Positions 8,589 through 17,041 of a stretch of DNA of 64,000 nucleotides are shown piece after piece. Source of the DNA: Arthrobacter sp. CDRTa11 (GTDB lineage Bacteria; Actinomycetota; Actinomycetes; Actinomycetales; Micrococcaceae). The notes below the pieces were generated by a model. The model saw only the letters and a program-made list of their open reading frames with translations. It did not search any database and was not told the DNA's origin. The stretch covers positions 3,906,001 through 3,970,000 of the forward strand of contig NZ_CP044532.1 of the NCBI RefSeq assembly GCF_026427775.1, in the 5' to 3' direction. A program made the position numbers and the translations under genes. How positions within the stretch are numbered: position 1 is the first letter of the stretch; each line of letters begins with the position of its first letter.

Positions 8589-9557
8589 ATGTACCAGTTG
8601 CACTTCAAGACCCCAGCACCCCTCCGCAGGAGCTTCGCCACAGACGTACCCCGGGTCGATCTCGATCCCGGCCGTCATCCTGTCAGCGGCAGGCTGTGGG
8701 CAGGTATGGCGGCAGCCGCTGTGGTGGCTGCAGTCAGCGTGGGCGCGCTGTCAGCTTCCGTCCGTCCGCCGGCAGCAGAAACCTCGACGGCGGCCGCACC
8801 AGTGGTGCGGGCGGATACAGCTTTGCCGGTGGACCCGGCTACAGATGCGGGCGGCTCCTCGGACACCGGCTTAGCAGGCGTACTTCCGGCAGGCACGGTT
8901 CCGGCGCACGCAGCCCCGGCTGCTGCCGCTCCCGCGGAGGCGCCGCCCGCAGCGGCTCCGCCAGCACCGCCGCCCCCCGGGCCTGCCGCGCCATCGGGCG
9001 ATTCGAATCTCTACACAGTGGTCCCTGGCGACACCGTCGGCGCCATTGCCGCACGGTTCGGCGTGGACCTAAACGGAATGCTGGCCGCCAATGGTCTGGG
9101 CACCTACAGCATCATCCTTCCCGGGCAGACACTGAAACTGAGCGGTCCCGCCGTCGCAGCTCCGCCGGCCCCCGCCTCTGCTCCCGCTCCGCCGGCCCAG
9201 GTCACGGCCCTTGTTCCGGCGGCGCCGGCGGTCCGGACCATTTACGTTGCGGGCTCAGGCGGCCAATCGATGCTGGATGCCTGCATCGGCCCTATCCACT
9301 ACACCCCGAATGACGGGTATTCGCTCTTTATCACCGAACACGATTTCTGCGGCGGCTGGGCGCGCTTCTCGGGCATCAGCGTGGGCGAAACAGTCAGCAT
9401 TCCCGGCTACGGTACGTATACGGCCACAGCACGGGGGCAGGTGCCCAATCCCGGCACCACCAACGACGTCATCAACGTCTTCGGAGGATTCCCCCGGGCC
9501 ATCCTGCAGACATGCATTCCAGGCACCAGCCAGATGTTGCTGATCGCCCTGAACTGA
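8589..9557 (+). CDS. LysM-domain secreted protein with C-terminal sortase-like or unknown domain
   Basis: A 322-residue protein. A membrane/signal segment lies at residues 37-58, then a long Ala/Pro-rich linker (about 65-135). One LysM peptidoglycan-binding domain follows at 141-184 (LYTVVPGDTVGAIAARFG to GQTLKL). After a second Pro/Ala linker comes a domain of about 95 residues with EHDFCGGWARFSGISVGETV and ILQTCIPGTSQ. That domain recalls sortase-type barrels, which end in a TLxTC strand, but I cannot identify all catalytic residues. It is probably anchored or wall-bound. The ATG has a GGATGGG site; the upstream in-frame ORF (from 8340) is leader sequence. A strong hairpin follows the gene. 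Confidence 0.8.
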   Translation: MYQLHFKTPAPLRRSFATDVPRVDLDPGRHPVSGRLWAGMAAAAVVAAVSVGALSASVRPPAAETSTAAAPVVRADTALPVDPATDAGGSSDTGLAGVLPAGTVPAHAAPAAAAPAEAPPAAAPPAPPPPGPAAPSGDSNLYTVVPGDTVGAIAARFGVDLNGMLAANGLGTYSIILPGQTLKLSGPAVAAPPAPASAPAPPAQVTALVPAAPAVRTIYVAGSGGQSMLDACIGPIHYTPNDGYSLFITEHDFCGGWARFSGISVGETVSIPGYGTYTATARGQVPNPGTTNDVINVFGGFPRAILQTCIPGTSQMLLIALN

Positions 9558-9650
9558 CCGGGGCGTGGAGTGAACATTTCATAAGCTTGTCCGCGGTTCG
9601 GAACCTTGATGGACGGGAGCCGCGGACAAGGCCAAAAAAGGCCAAACGTA

Positions 9651-9676
9651 GCGCCACGGAGAAGACTCCGTGGCGC
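9651..9676. terminator. Hairpin terminator between LysM and CBS genes
   Basis: Eleven-base perfect arms (GCGCCACGGAG at 9651-9661 and complement at 9666-9676) with loop AAGA, between convergent genes. Confidence 0.75.
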
Positions 9677-9700
9677 CGGTTTGCCGATGAATTCCTTGAC

Positions 9701-10141
9701 CTATGAGCTGCTCGACTGCATCCTCTTGCGTTCGGAGATGTGCTCCACGAGTTCGCCCACACGCTCCTCGTCGTAATTGCGTGCAATGTCACCCTGGCTG
9801 ATGATGCCAACCAGCTTATGATCGGCGATGACCGGGAGCCGCCTGATCTGGAACCTCTCCATCATTTCGATGGCTTCGTCAACGTTGGCGTCGGCGTCGA
9901 CCCAGTGGGGCGTTCCCGTGGCGAGGTCGCGGGCCATCATCTCGCGCGGATCACGGCCCATGGCAATGCACTTAATCACGATGTCGCGGTCGGTGATCAT
10001 GCCCTTCAATTTGCCGTCGTCGCCACAGATCGGCAGCGATCCGCAGTCCAGATCCATCATCATCCGGGCGGCGTCTGCAAGGGACTGATTCTCCGGGATA
10101 CAGCGCGCATCCGTCGTCATGAATTCACGTACAGCACTCAT
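9701..10141 (-). CDS. CBS-domain pair protein
   Basis: A 146-residue soluble protein made almost entirely of two CBS motifs: residues about 8-60 (ENQSLADAARMM to GMITDRDIVIK) and about 73-130 (DANVDEAIEMM to VGIISQGDIAR). CBS pairs bind adenosyl nucleotides or act as small sensor modules; the mycobacterial hypoxic response protein Hrp1 is a similar stand-alone example. The start ATG is followed by the typical SAVREFMTTD. Its partner is unknown and no operon mate is present. Confidence 0.9.
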   Translation of the reverse strand: MSAVREFMTTDARCIPENQSLADAARMMMDLDCGSLPICGDDGKLKGMITDRDIVIKCIAMGRDPREMMARDLATGTPHWVDADANVDEAIEMMERFQIRRLPVIADHKLVGIISQGDIARNYDEERVGELVEHISERKRMQSSSS

Positions 10142-10339
10142 TGATCCTCCTTCATCGATTGATGTATCGACGCGAGGGCACCGGGCTCATGCGCCGATGC
10201 TGCCAGCCTACGCCGGGGCCTGCGGCCATGTCGACGACGGACCCTCCCCAATTTTTGGCTTTCCGAACCTTGTTCACAGATCCGAAGCTTGAACGCGCGG
10301 ATCTGCGGACAAGCCCATGACAGGATCAGCCCGGGCACG

Positions 10340-10372
10340 AAAAAACCTCCGGAACCATCAGGTTCCGGAGGC
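10340..10372 (-). terminator. Rho-independent terminator after tRNA-Tyr
   Basis: Eleven-base perfect arms (10346-10356 and 10361-10371, CCTCCGGAACC) with loop ATCA. On the minus strand the stem is followed by six T residues (A-run at 10340-10345). It lies directly downstream of the tRNA. Confidence 0.92.
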
Positions 10373-10382
10373 TTTCCTTGGG

Positions 10383-10464
10383 TGGCAGATGAGGGATTCG
10401 AACCCCCGTAGGCGTTGCCAGCTGATTTACAGTCAGCCCCCTTTGGCCGCTCGGGTAATCTGCC
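10383..10464 (-). tRNA. tRNA-Tyr (GTA)
   Basis: On the minus strand the acceptor stem GGCAGAT pairs with ATCTGCC, followed by discriminator A at 10383. The anticodon loop is CTGTAAA, giving anticodon GTA (complement of 10428-10430). The T-arm contains GGTTCGAATCC. The extended variable arm makes it a type-II tRNA, as expected for bacterial tRNA-Tyr. The CCA end is not encoded in full. A strong terminator follows. Confidence 0.97.
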
Positions 10465-10645
10465 GAACTTCAAAAGAAGATCACCCCCGGCTGCAGTCTG
10501 CAGAACGTCCGTTTCCGGTCCGTTCCGCTTCCAGTAACCGCGGGCAAGACAACTTTACAGAACTTCCGCCGAAGAATCGAATCGAGCCCTCAAGGCATCC
10601 AAAAGCGGTCAAAAAGCCCGGAAACACGGGGGTGGGATGGCACTG

Positions 10646-10900
10646 TCAGGCCCCGCCCAGGATCCTGCCTGCCAGCCGGGCCTCAAATTTCACGGCCTGC
10701 TCCTCGGTGATCTGGTTGAGCTGCACCGCCCGGAGCAAGTCCTCGCTGACTCCGTCCATCCGGGCTGAAGCATCTGCGACGGGACTGAAAATAATGGACG
10801 CTGCGACGGCGGCGGCCGCGACGGCCGTGCCCGCGGTGGCAAGTGCCCCACCGGCTGCGGAAGTGGTCTTGGTGACGTAACGGACGGCTGTGCGGTGCAT
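10646..10900 (-). CDS. Small Ala-rich membrane or secreted protein, unknown
   Basis: An 84-residue protein beginning MHRTAVRYVTKTTS after a good ribosome site (GAAGGAAAG). A hydrophobic Ala-rich segment covers residues about 16-42, followed by a short helical tail (SEDLLRAVQLNQITEEQAVKFEARL). The tail is amphipathic and could mediate interaction. No family is recognised. It diverges from the YajQ gene. Being real rests on the ribosome site and signal-like architecture. Confidence 0.6.
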   Translation of the reverse strand: MHRTAVRYVTKTTSAAGGALATAGTAVAAAAVAASIIFSPVADASARMDGVSEDLLRAVQLNQITEEQAVKFEARLAGRILGGA

Positions 10901-11114
10901 GGTCTTTCCCTTCGAGGCTTCCAACACCTCAACTCTTGGGGACGGAGCTTCGTTCCCGCCGGAAGTCTGCCCAGAGCTGCCTGTGAATCCGCAACACCAA
11001 CCGCACCAACAACACACAAGGGGCATCCGTACTACGCTTGAATGCAGATATCCAAGCCCTCCGCGGCATGAACCACCGTGCAATCCCACCGCACCCACCC
11101 GTACAAGGAGAATC

Positions 11115-11606
11115 ATGGCAGGCGAGTCAACGTTCGACGTCGTAAGCAAAGTAGACAAGCAGGAAGTGGCCAACGCGCTGAACCAGGCGCAGAAGGAAAT
11201 CGCGCAGCGCTACGACTTCAAAGGCATCGGCGCCGAGGTTGACTTCAGCGGCGAAAAGATCCTGATGAAGGCAAACTCCGAGGAACGCGTGATGGCGGTA
11301 CTGGACGTCCTTCAGTCCAAGCTCATCCGCCGCGGCATCTCGCTCAAGTCGCTGGATACGGGCGAGCCCTACGCCTCGGGCAAGGAATTCCGTCTTGAGG
11401 CTTCCATCAAGGAAGGCATCGAGCAGGACCTGGCCAAGAAGATCAACAAACTGATCAGGGACGAGGGTCCCAAGGGGGTCAAGTCCCAGATCCAGGGCGA
11501 CGAACTCCGTGTCTCGTCCAAGTCCCGCGACGACCTGCAGGCCGTCATGGCACTCCTGAAGGACTTTGACGAAGCCGACCTCCAGTTCGTCAACTTCCGC
11601 AGCTAG
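11115..11606 (+). CDS. yajQ: YajQ family nucleotide-binding protein
   Basis: The 163-residue protein matches the widely conserved YajQ/UPF0234 family over its full length: ESTFDVVSKVDKQEVANA at the N-terminus, RYDFKG, and QFVNFRS at the very C-terminus. Members have two RNP-like ferredoxin domains and bind nucleotides; a cyclic di-GMP-responsive role was reported for a Xanthomonas homologue. A clear ribosome site (CAAGGAGAATC) fixes the start. It is followed by a long hairpin. Confidence 0.95.
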   Translation: MAGESTFDVVSKVDKQEVANALNQAQKEIAQRYDFKGIGAEVDFSGEKILMKANSEERVMAVLDVLQSKLIRRGISLKSLDTGEPYASGKEFRLEASIKEGIEQDLAKKINKLIRDEGPKGVKSQIQGDELRVSSKSRDDLQAVMALLKDFDEADLQFVNFRS

Positions 11607-11646
11607 CGCAGCCGTCCTTTTCGACGCGCAAAAGTGTTGCCGCCAC

Positions 11647-11694
11647 GCAAAGAGGCTGGCGCTACCCGTTTATGGGCAGCGCCAGCCTCTTTGC
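11647..11694. terminator. Long-stem bidirectional terminator
   Basis: Seventeen-base perfect arms (11647-11663, GCAAAGAGGCTGGCGCT, and 11678-11694) with an inner CCC/GGG pair. It separates the convergent yajQ and htpX genes. The flanks carry extra GCGCGTCG units at about 11693-11738. Confidence 0.8.
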
Positions 11695-11741
11695 GCGTCG
11701 CCAGGTAATTTGCGCGTCGACGGGTAATTCGCGCGTCCTGA

Positions 11742-12608
11742 CTAGCGCAGCGGCCGGCCGGCCATCCGCTCCAGCCGGGAAATCCGGTCACTCATGGGCG
11801 GATGGGTGGCGAAGAGCTTGGTCATGGCGCCTCCGCGGAAGGGGTTGGCGATCATCAGGTGCGAAGTGTTCACCAGCTTCTGGTCCTGCGGCAGCGGCAC
11901 CATCTTGACCCCCTGCTCAATCTTGCGCAGGGCTGAGGCTAGTGCCAGCGGATCGCCGGTGAGCTCCGAACCGTCCTCGTCGGCGTCGTACTCCCGGGTG
12001 CGGGAGATGGCCAGCTGGATCAGCGACGCTGCAAAGGGCGCGAGCAGCGCCATGGCCAGCATGGCGAGGGGGTTGGCGTTCCGGCGGTCGCCGCCGAAGA
12101 ACAGCAGCATCTGGCCCACCGAGGTGATTACACCCGCGACGGCGGCCGCCACTGAAGACGTGAGAATGTCCCGGTTATAGACGTGCATGAGTTCGTGTCC
12201 CAGGACACCGCGGAGTTCGCGCGCATCCAGCAATTGCAGGATCCCTTCCGTGCAGCAGACCGCCGCGTTTTTGGGATTCCGGCCGGTGGCAAAGGCATTC
12301 GGATTCATGGTGGGCGAGAGATAGATGCGCGGCATGGGCTGGTTGGCCCGCACCGACAGCTCACGGACTATCTGATAGAGGTAAGGTGCCTGCGCTTCGG
12401 TGACGGGGTAGGCCGCCATGGAGCGGATGGCGATCTTGTCGCTGTTCCAGTAGCCGTAGAACGTGGTGGCCACACCAATGACGGCCATGATCCAGATGGG
12501 TGCGGAACTCCGGGTGTTCAAGCCGATCAGGGCGCCCAGTCCCAGCAGCACCGCCCAGAGCACACCGAAAAGCGCCGCAGTCTTCAGGCCGTTGTAATGC
12601 TTGTGCAC
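11742..12608 (-). CDS. htpX: HtpX-type M48 zinc metalloprotease
   Basis: The 288-residue protein starts at GTG, preceded by a strong GGAGGA site; the open frame upstream is not used. Two N-terminal membrane segments cover about residues 10-30 and 36-53. The zinc motif HELMH sits at residues 138-142, and the third ligand Glu is in SRTREYDADEDG. Further hydrophobic segments follow the HEXXH motif. HtpX degrades damaged membrane proteins together with FtsH-like quality control. Length and architecture match the family. Confidence 0.94.
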   Translation of the reverse strand: MHKHYNGLKTAALFGVLWAVLLGLGALIGLNTRSSAPIWIMAVIGVATTFYGYWNSDKIAIRSMAAYPVTEAQAPYLYQIVRELSVRANQPMPRIYLSPTMNPNAFATGRNPKNAAVCCTEGILQLLDARELRGVLGHELMHVYNRDILTSSVAAAVAGVITSVGQMLLFFGGDRRNANPLAMLAMALLAPFAASLIQLAISRTREYDADEDGSELTGDPLALASALRKIEQGVKMVPLPQDQKLVNTSHLMIANPFRGGAMTKLFATHPPMSDRISRLERMAGRPLR

Positions 12609-12735
12609 GTCAGCTCCTCCATCATCAGGAACGGGCCTTACCCAAAATCCTAGTCCCGACAAAATTTTAATCCCGCCGCAGGTCAGCAGGGGTGCTGTGG
12701 GCTTGGTATCCTCGGGCGGGGGAAGGAGTTGGCTC

Positions 12736-13539
12736 ATGAGTCTGTCCAGGCGGCTTCTTTTTGCATCTGCAGTCTGGGAAGTGGCACGCCCGCGGACCGC
12801 GCTGACGGCCGGCCACCTCCTCATCCGGCTGAGCAACCCCGCTGTTGCATTCGATCTCCGCTCCGCTTCCGACTGGCTCGTATGCCATCGCGCTGCCCGT
12901 GAGGCCCTCGGCGAGGTGCTGGACGCGCGGACCTGCACCGTGGTGTTCGCCCATCAGTGGCATCCCATCGGGGCAGCCATCGGAGAGCCTGAGGTGGAAT
13001 CTTCCACGCCCACTTTCCATTTGTTCGGACGCTGGGACGGCGAGACTGCCAGCCCCGGCGAGCAATTCAGGCTTCCTGCCCATCGCCGAATCCCGGTCCC
13101 CGCTGAGGAACTGGCCAGGTACGACGACGGCTTCCGGGCTGCCCTGCGGCGCTCGGCAAAGGAGCTCGGCAAGACAGCCCCTGCCGCGGAAGACTGGGGC
13201 CGGGAAGGCGCCCCTCTTCCCGCCATCCGGTCGTGGTCCCCCCGGGTGAAGGCCGGGATCCATCACACCGTCCTCTCCCCCGAAGCCCTTGAGCCGGAGA
13301 GCCCGCCATCCGGCCACAGCCCCGGAACCTTCAGCGTTTCGGCACCTGCACTGCTGGCCATGGCCGCAGAACTCCAGGTGCTCACCGGCCGCCGCGGTGT
13401 CAGCGGGCTCAGCTGTGTGGTTCCGGACAGCGGCAGCGGCCCCCTGGAAGTCCATGCCCTGGGCCGGGCAGCAGGTGAACCCGTCAACCCGATGGAGCGG
13501 CTGCTGGAGCTGCCCAAGGTTAGCCAAGCCTTATTGTGA
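12736..13539 (+). CDS. Conserved hypothetical protein
   Basis: A 267-residue soluble protein with start ATG after GGAAGGAG. I recognise no family. Visible features are a Trp/Arg-rich N-terminal part (FDLRSASDWLVCHRAAREALGEVLD), a central charged region, and an Ala-rich C-terminal part. It has no signal peptide or membrane segment. The stop codon (TGA, 13537-13539) lies inside the Fur-box palindrome of the next gene, so its 3' end and the furA promoter share sequence. Confidence 0.7.
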   Translation: MSLSRRLLFASAVWEVARPRTALTAGHLLIRLSNPAVAFDLRSASDWLVCHRAAREALGEVLDARTCTVVFAHQWHPIGAAIGEPEVESSTPTFHLFGRWDGETASPGEQFRLPAHRRIPVPAEELARYDDGFRAALRRSAKELGKTAPAAEDWGREGAPLPAIRSWSPRVKAGIHHTVLSPEALEPESPPSGHSPGTFSVSAPALLAMAAELQVLTGRRGVSGLSCVVPDSGSGPLEVHALGRAAGEPVNPMERLLELPKVSQALL

Positions 13540-13553
13540 GATATTCATAATAA
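13531..13553. promoter_or_regulatory. Fur/PerR-type operator upstream of furA-catalase
   Basis: An imperfect palindrome with outer arms TTATT/AATAA and inner TGA/TCA triplets. It begins 39 bases upstream of the Fur-family start and is much more AT-rich than its surroundings. Such sites bind Fur-family dimers, so autoregulation of the regulator-catalase pair is likely. Confidence 0.75.
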
Positions 13554-13569
13554 GTGCTTCAATAGAGGC

Positions 13570-14055
13570 ATGACGGAAGACTTTGGAGGCCATGAAGCCT
13601 GGGCTGCCGCCCTGCGCGCCCACGGCCGCCGGGTGACGAAGCAGCGGCTCGCCGTGTTGGCCGCCGTCGAACACCACCCCCATTCGCCCGCGGAAAGCAT
13701 CCTGGCCGCCGCGCGCGCCGAGCTGCCGGAGCTCACCGCCCAGTCCGTCTACGTGGTCCTGGGAGACCTGACGGATCTGCAGATGCTGCGCCGCTTCGAG
13801 CCGCCGCACTCCCCCGCACTGTATGAAACCCGGGTTGGCGACAACCACCACCACGCCATCTGCGTCAGCTGCGGCCGCGTGGAGGATGTGGAATGCGCCG
13901 TAGGCCACGCACCCTGCCTCACGCCGCACTGGGACGAAAACTCCCGGCCAATGACCATCCAGATCGCCGACGTCCTCTACCAGGGCATCTGCGAAGACTG
14001 CCAGCGGTCCCAAAAACTTCCTTCTGAACGTCCCTCACAAGTAATCGAGAAATAG
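13570..14055 (+). CDS. Fur family transcriptional regulator (peroxide-type)
   Basis: The 161-residue protein has a winged helix ([24 protein letters not shown]) and a dimerisation/metal domain with [18 protein letters not shown] and CEDC. The two CxxC pairs give a structural zinc site, and the His cluster gives a regulatory metal site. Its immediate neighbour, 7 bases downstream, is a catalase, the arrangement seen for FurA/PerR-like peroxide sensors. It probably represses both genes through the palindrome at 13531-13553 and releases them on peroxide exposure. Confidence 0.9.
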   Translation: MTEDFGGHEAWAAALRAHGRRVTKQRLAVLAAVEHHPHSPAESILAAARAELPELTAQSVYVVLGDLTDLQMLRRFEPPHSPALYETRVGDNHHHAICVSCGRVEDVECAVGHAPCLTPHWDENSRPMTIQIADVLYQGICEDCQRSQKLPSERPSQVIEK

Positions 14056-14062
14056 GAGAACA

Positions 14063-15550
14063 ATGACTGCCATTTCAACCACACAGTCAGGTGCGCCGGT
14101 CACGTCCGACGCGCATTCGAAGTCAGTTGGTGCCGACGGTGCCATCATCCTGACTGACCACTACCTGGTGGAAAAGCTCGCCCAGTTCAACCGCGAGCGG
14201 GTGCCGGAGCGCGTAGTGCACGCCAAGGGCGGCGGAGCGTTCGGTACGTTCAAGGCCACCGAGGACATCTCGGCCTACACCAAGGCCGCGTTCCTGCAGC
14301 CGGGTGTTGAGACTGAAATGCTCATCCGTTTCTCCTCCGTCGCCGGCGAGAACGGCTCCCCCGACACCTGGCGCGACCCCCGCGGGTTCGCCGTGAAGTT
14401 CTACACCTCCGAGGGCAACTACGACCTCGTCGGCAACAACACCCCCGTCTTCTTCATCCGCGACGGCATCAAGTTCCCGGACTTCATCCACTCGCAGAAG
14501 CGCCTCCCGGGCACCCACCTGCGCGACGCCGACATGCAGTGGGACTTCTGGACCCTGTCCCCCGAGTCCGCGCACCAGGTCACCTGGCTCATGGGCGACC
14601 GTGGCCTGCCGGCCTCCTGGCGTGAAATGCAGGGCTACGGCTCGCACACCTACCAGTGGATCAACGCCGCGGGCGAGCGTTTCTGGGTCAAGTACCACTT
14701 CAAGTCCAACCAGGGCGTCAAGACCATCACCGGCGACCAGGCCGAAGAGCTTGCCGGCTCGGACGCGGACTTCTACATCCGCGACCTGTCCGAGAACATC
14801 GAAGCCGGCAACTTCCCGTCCTGGGACCTGCACGTGCAGGTCATGCCGTACGAGGACGCCAAGACCTACCGCTTCAACCCGTTCGACCTGACCAAGGTCT
14901 GGCCGCACGCTGATTACCCGCTGATCAAGGTGGGCACCATGGAGCTGAACAAGAACCCGGAGAACTACTTCGCGCAGATCGAGCAGGCCACCTTCGCGCC
15001 GTCGAACTTCGTGCCAGGCATTGCCGCTTCCCCGGACAAGATGCTGCAGGCACGCATCTTCTCCTACGCTGACGCACACCGCTACCGCGTGGGCACCAAC
15101 CACGCCCAGATCCCGGTCAACCAGCCCAAGAACCAGGTGAACAACTACAGCCAGGACGGTTCCGGGCGTTACCTGTTCAACGCCCCGTCCGTGCCGGTTT
15201 ACGCGCCGAACACGTTCGGCGGTCCGGCCGCGCTTGAGCCGCAGAACCCGGCCGGTGGCTGGGAGAACGACGGCGAGCTCACCCTCGCCGCGCACACCCT
15301 GCACCCTGAGGACGGCGACTTCGGCCAGGCCGGCACACTGTACCGCGAGGTATACGATGATGCCGCCAAGGCCCGCTTCCTGGACACCATCACCGGTGCT
15401 GTTGGCGGCGTCAAGCGCTCCGACATCAAGGAACGCGCCATCCAGTACTGGACCAACGTTGACGCCGAGCTCGGCGCCAAGCTGCGGGCCAACCTGGGCG
15501 CCGCTTCCGCCGCAAGTTCCGACGCTGAGGCCGCCAACAAGATCGGCTAG
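14063..15550 (+). CDS. katA: Monofunctional heme catalase
   Basis: A 495-residue small-subunit catalase. Distal His53 lies in [12 protein letters not shown], and the distal Asn is at about residue 125-126 (VGNNTPVFF). The proximal tyrosine Tyr335 is in [15 protein letters not shown]-binding type and length fit clade 3. It converts hydrogen peroxide to water and oxygen in the cytoplasm. An AGGAG site precedes the ATG and the gene is co-transcribed with the Fur regulator. Strong codon bias (C/G at third position) suggests high expression. A long antisense open frame here is only a GC shadow. Confidence 0.97.
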   Translation: MTAISTTQSGAPVTSDAHSKSVGADGAIILTDHYLVEKLAQFNRERVPERVVHAKGGGAFGTFKATEDISAYTKAAFLQPGVETEMLIRFSSVAGENGSPDTWRDPRGFAVKFYTSEGNYDLVGNNTPVFFIRDGIKFPDFIHSQKRLPGTHLRDADMQWDFWTLSPESAHQVTWLMGDRGLPASWREMQGYGSHTYQWINAAGERFWVKYHFKSNQGVKTITGDQAEELAGSDADFYIRDLSENIEAGNFPSWDLHVQVMPYEDAKTYRFNPFDLTKVWPHADYPLIKVGTMELNKNPENYFAQIEQATFAPSNFVPGIAASPDKMLQARIFSYADAHRYRVGTNHAQIPVNQPKNQVNNYSQDGSGRYLFNAPSVPVYAPNTFGGPAALEPQNPAGGWENDGELTLAAHTLHPEDGDFGQAGTLYREVYDDAAKARFLDTITGAVGGVKRSDIKERAIQYWTNVDAELGAKLRANLGAASAASSDAEAANKIG

Positions 15551-15600
15551 TCTCACTTGGCCAGTTCCGTCCTGCTGATTGCTGGATGGCTTGGCCGCAA

Positions 15601-15645
15601 CAGTCCGCCCCGTCACGGTTTCCGTGGCGGGGCGGACTGCTTTTC
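15601..15645 (+). terminator. Terminator after catalase
   Basis: Eighteen-base arms with one mismatch (15601-15618 and 15622-15639) close a TTT loop and are followed by TTTT on the plus strand. Confidence 0.88.
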
Positions 15646-15701
15646 CACATAGGAGCAGGGGGCTATGGCCCGGGACCCAGTGGTGTCCCTAGGATCGCTT
15701 C

Positions 15702-16337
15702 ATGAGCACATTCCAGGGCATTCCGGCGGAGGCCTTCGCGTTCTACGCGGAGCTTGAAAACAACAACAACCGCGAGTGGTGGCTCGAGCACAAGGACAGC
15801 TACAACAGCCTGGTCCGCGAACCGCTCACGGCGCTTCTCTCGGAACTGGAACCCACCTTTGGCCCAGGCAAGATCTTCCGGCCCAACAGGGACATCAGGT
15901 TCTCCCAGGACAAGTCGCCCTACAAAACCGCCCAGGGCGCCTTCGCCTCCGCCCAGGAAGGTGTGGGCTACTACCTGCAGCTCAGTGCCGACGGCCTGCT
16001 GGTGGGTGGCGGCTACCATTCCCACTCCCCGGCCCAGCTGGTCCGCTTCCGGAACTCTGTTGACGCTTCCGGGACAGGCGAGTCCCTCCGGCGGATCGTT
16101 GACGCCGTAGCCGCAGACGGCTTCGCGGTGGAGGGCGAGAAACTCAAAACCGTTCCCCGCGGTTACGCCCGCGATCATCCCCGGGGCGAGCTCCTCAAGC
16201 ACAAGTCACTCTCCGCCGCCGTGAACCTCGGCCAGCCGGACTGGTTCGCCACGCCGGGCGCCGTGCAGGAAGTCGCCCGGCTGTGGGAACGCCTGCGGCC
16301 CTTGGTGGACTGGGTGGGACGCCACGCCGCCCCCTGA
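15702..16337 (+). CDS. DUF2461 / TIGR02453 family protein
   Basis: The 211-residue protein matches the DUF2461 family: FYAELENNNNREWWLEHK near the N-terminus, RPNRDIRFSQDKSPYKT, and GYYLQLSADGLLVGGGYH. No biochemical function is established for the family. No signal peptide is seen. The last 132 bases overlap, antisense, the 3' end of the TetR gene. The overlapping part aligns with normal family length here, so this gene's end looks genuine. Confidence 0.88.
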   Translation: MSTFQGIPAEAFAFYAELENNNNREWWLEHKDSYNSLVREPLTALLSELEPTFGPGKIFRPNRDIRFSQDKSPYKTAQGAFASAQEGVGYYLQLSADGLLVGGGYHSHSPAQLVRFRNSVDASGTGESLRRIVDAVAADGFAVEGEKLKTVPRGYARDHPRGELLKHKSLSAAVNLGQPDWFATPGAVQEVARLWERLRPLVDWVGRHAAP

Positions 16338-16958
16338 GAAGCAGATTTCCTCTCCGGCCTCGTGGGCTGCGGCGGCCAGCCGGCTCTCCAGGTTGTTGAA
16401 GAATACGGTGAGCATCAGTTCAAAAGCCTTGGTTGCCGCCTCAGGCTGGTTCATCACCACAAAGTCGAACTGCAGGCCGTAAAAAGTGGAGGTGAACAGG
16501 CGTGCGTCGGTGTCGGCAAACTCCTCGGGAATCCCCTGCACCACCAGCCAGTCCCTGGTCTTGTGGTGGAGCATCCGGAAATGCTCCTGGGACGTTCCAC
16601 GGGGCTCGGCCGCCACGATGTCCTGTGCGGTGGCCTCGAACTCCAGCCTGGCCAGGTGCCGGTTGCGCTGCGCCATGGTCCATTGCCAGGACTCCAACAG
16701 GTAGCTCCGCCAGGCGTCGCGGTCGATGTCCTGGACGTCGGTGCTGCGCATGCTGTCCAGCCTGGATTCAATGGAGCGGATGATCTCGCTAACCAGCTGT
16801 TCCCGGCTGCCGAAGTGGTACACCAACACGTAGGCGCTGATGCCCAGGCCTTCGGCCAGGCTGCGGAAGGTCAGTTCAGCCAGGGTTTTGTCCATCAGGT
16901 AGTCAAGGATCTGGCACAGCAGCTCTGCTTTGCGTTCCGGTCTTGCGGGGCGGGCCAT
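16206..16958 (-). CDS. TetR family transcriptional regulator
   Basis: A 250-residue regulator. The N-terminal helix-turn-helix covers about residues 10-55 (LTFRSLAEGLGISAYVLVYHFGSREQL), followed by an all-helical ligand domain. TetR proteins of this type usually end near 200 residues. Here the last 45 or so residues are encoded antisense to the DUF2461 gene and read as low-complexity Gly/His-rich sequence. The extension probably arose by loss of an earlier stop. Its target is not evident; it could control itself or a gene elsewhere. Confidence 0.85.
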   Translation of the reverse strand: MARPARPERKAELLCQILDYLMDKTLAELTFRSLAEGLGISAYVLVYHFGSREQLVSEIIRSIESRLDSMRSTDVQDIDRDAWRSYLLESWQWTMAQRNRHLARLEFEATAQDIVAAEPRGTSQEHFRMLHHKTRDWLVVQGIPEEFADTDARLFTSTFYGLQFDFVVMNQPEAATKAFELMLTVFFNNLESRLAAAAHEAGEEICFSGGGVASHPVHQGPQAFPQPGDFLHGARRGEPVRLAEVHGGGE

Positions 16959-17041
16959 GCGTCCATCTTAGGGAGCCGCGGTCCGTAGCGCCGGTCACGG
17001 CGCCTGCCCGTTGCACTTCCGGCTGTCCGCGGAGATCAGCC

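Noticed and set aside
10317..10880. 187-residue plus-strand open frame
   Set aside because: It runs through the tRNA-Tyr gene and its terminator.
14123..15616. 497-residue open frame antisense to catalase
   Set aside because: GC-rich third positions keep the opposite strand free of stops; the catalase frame carries all family motifs.
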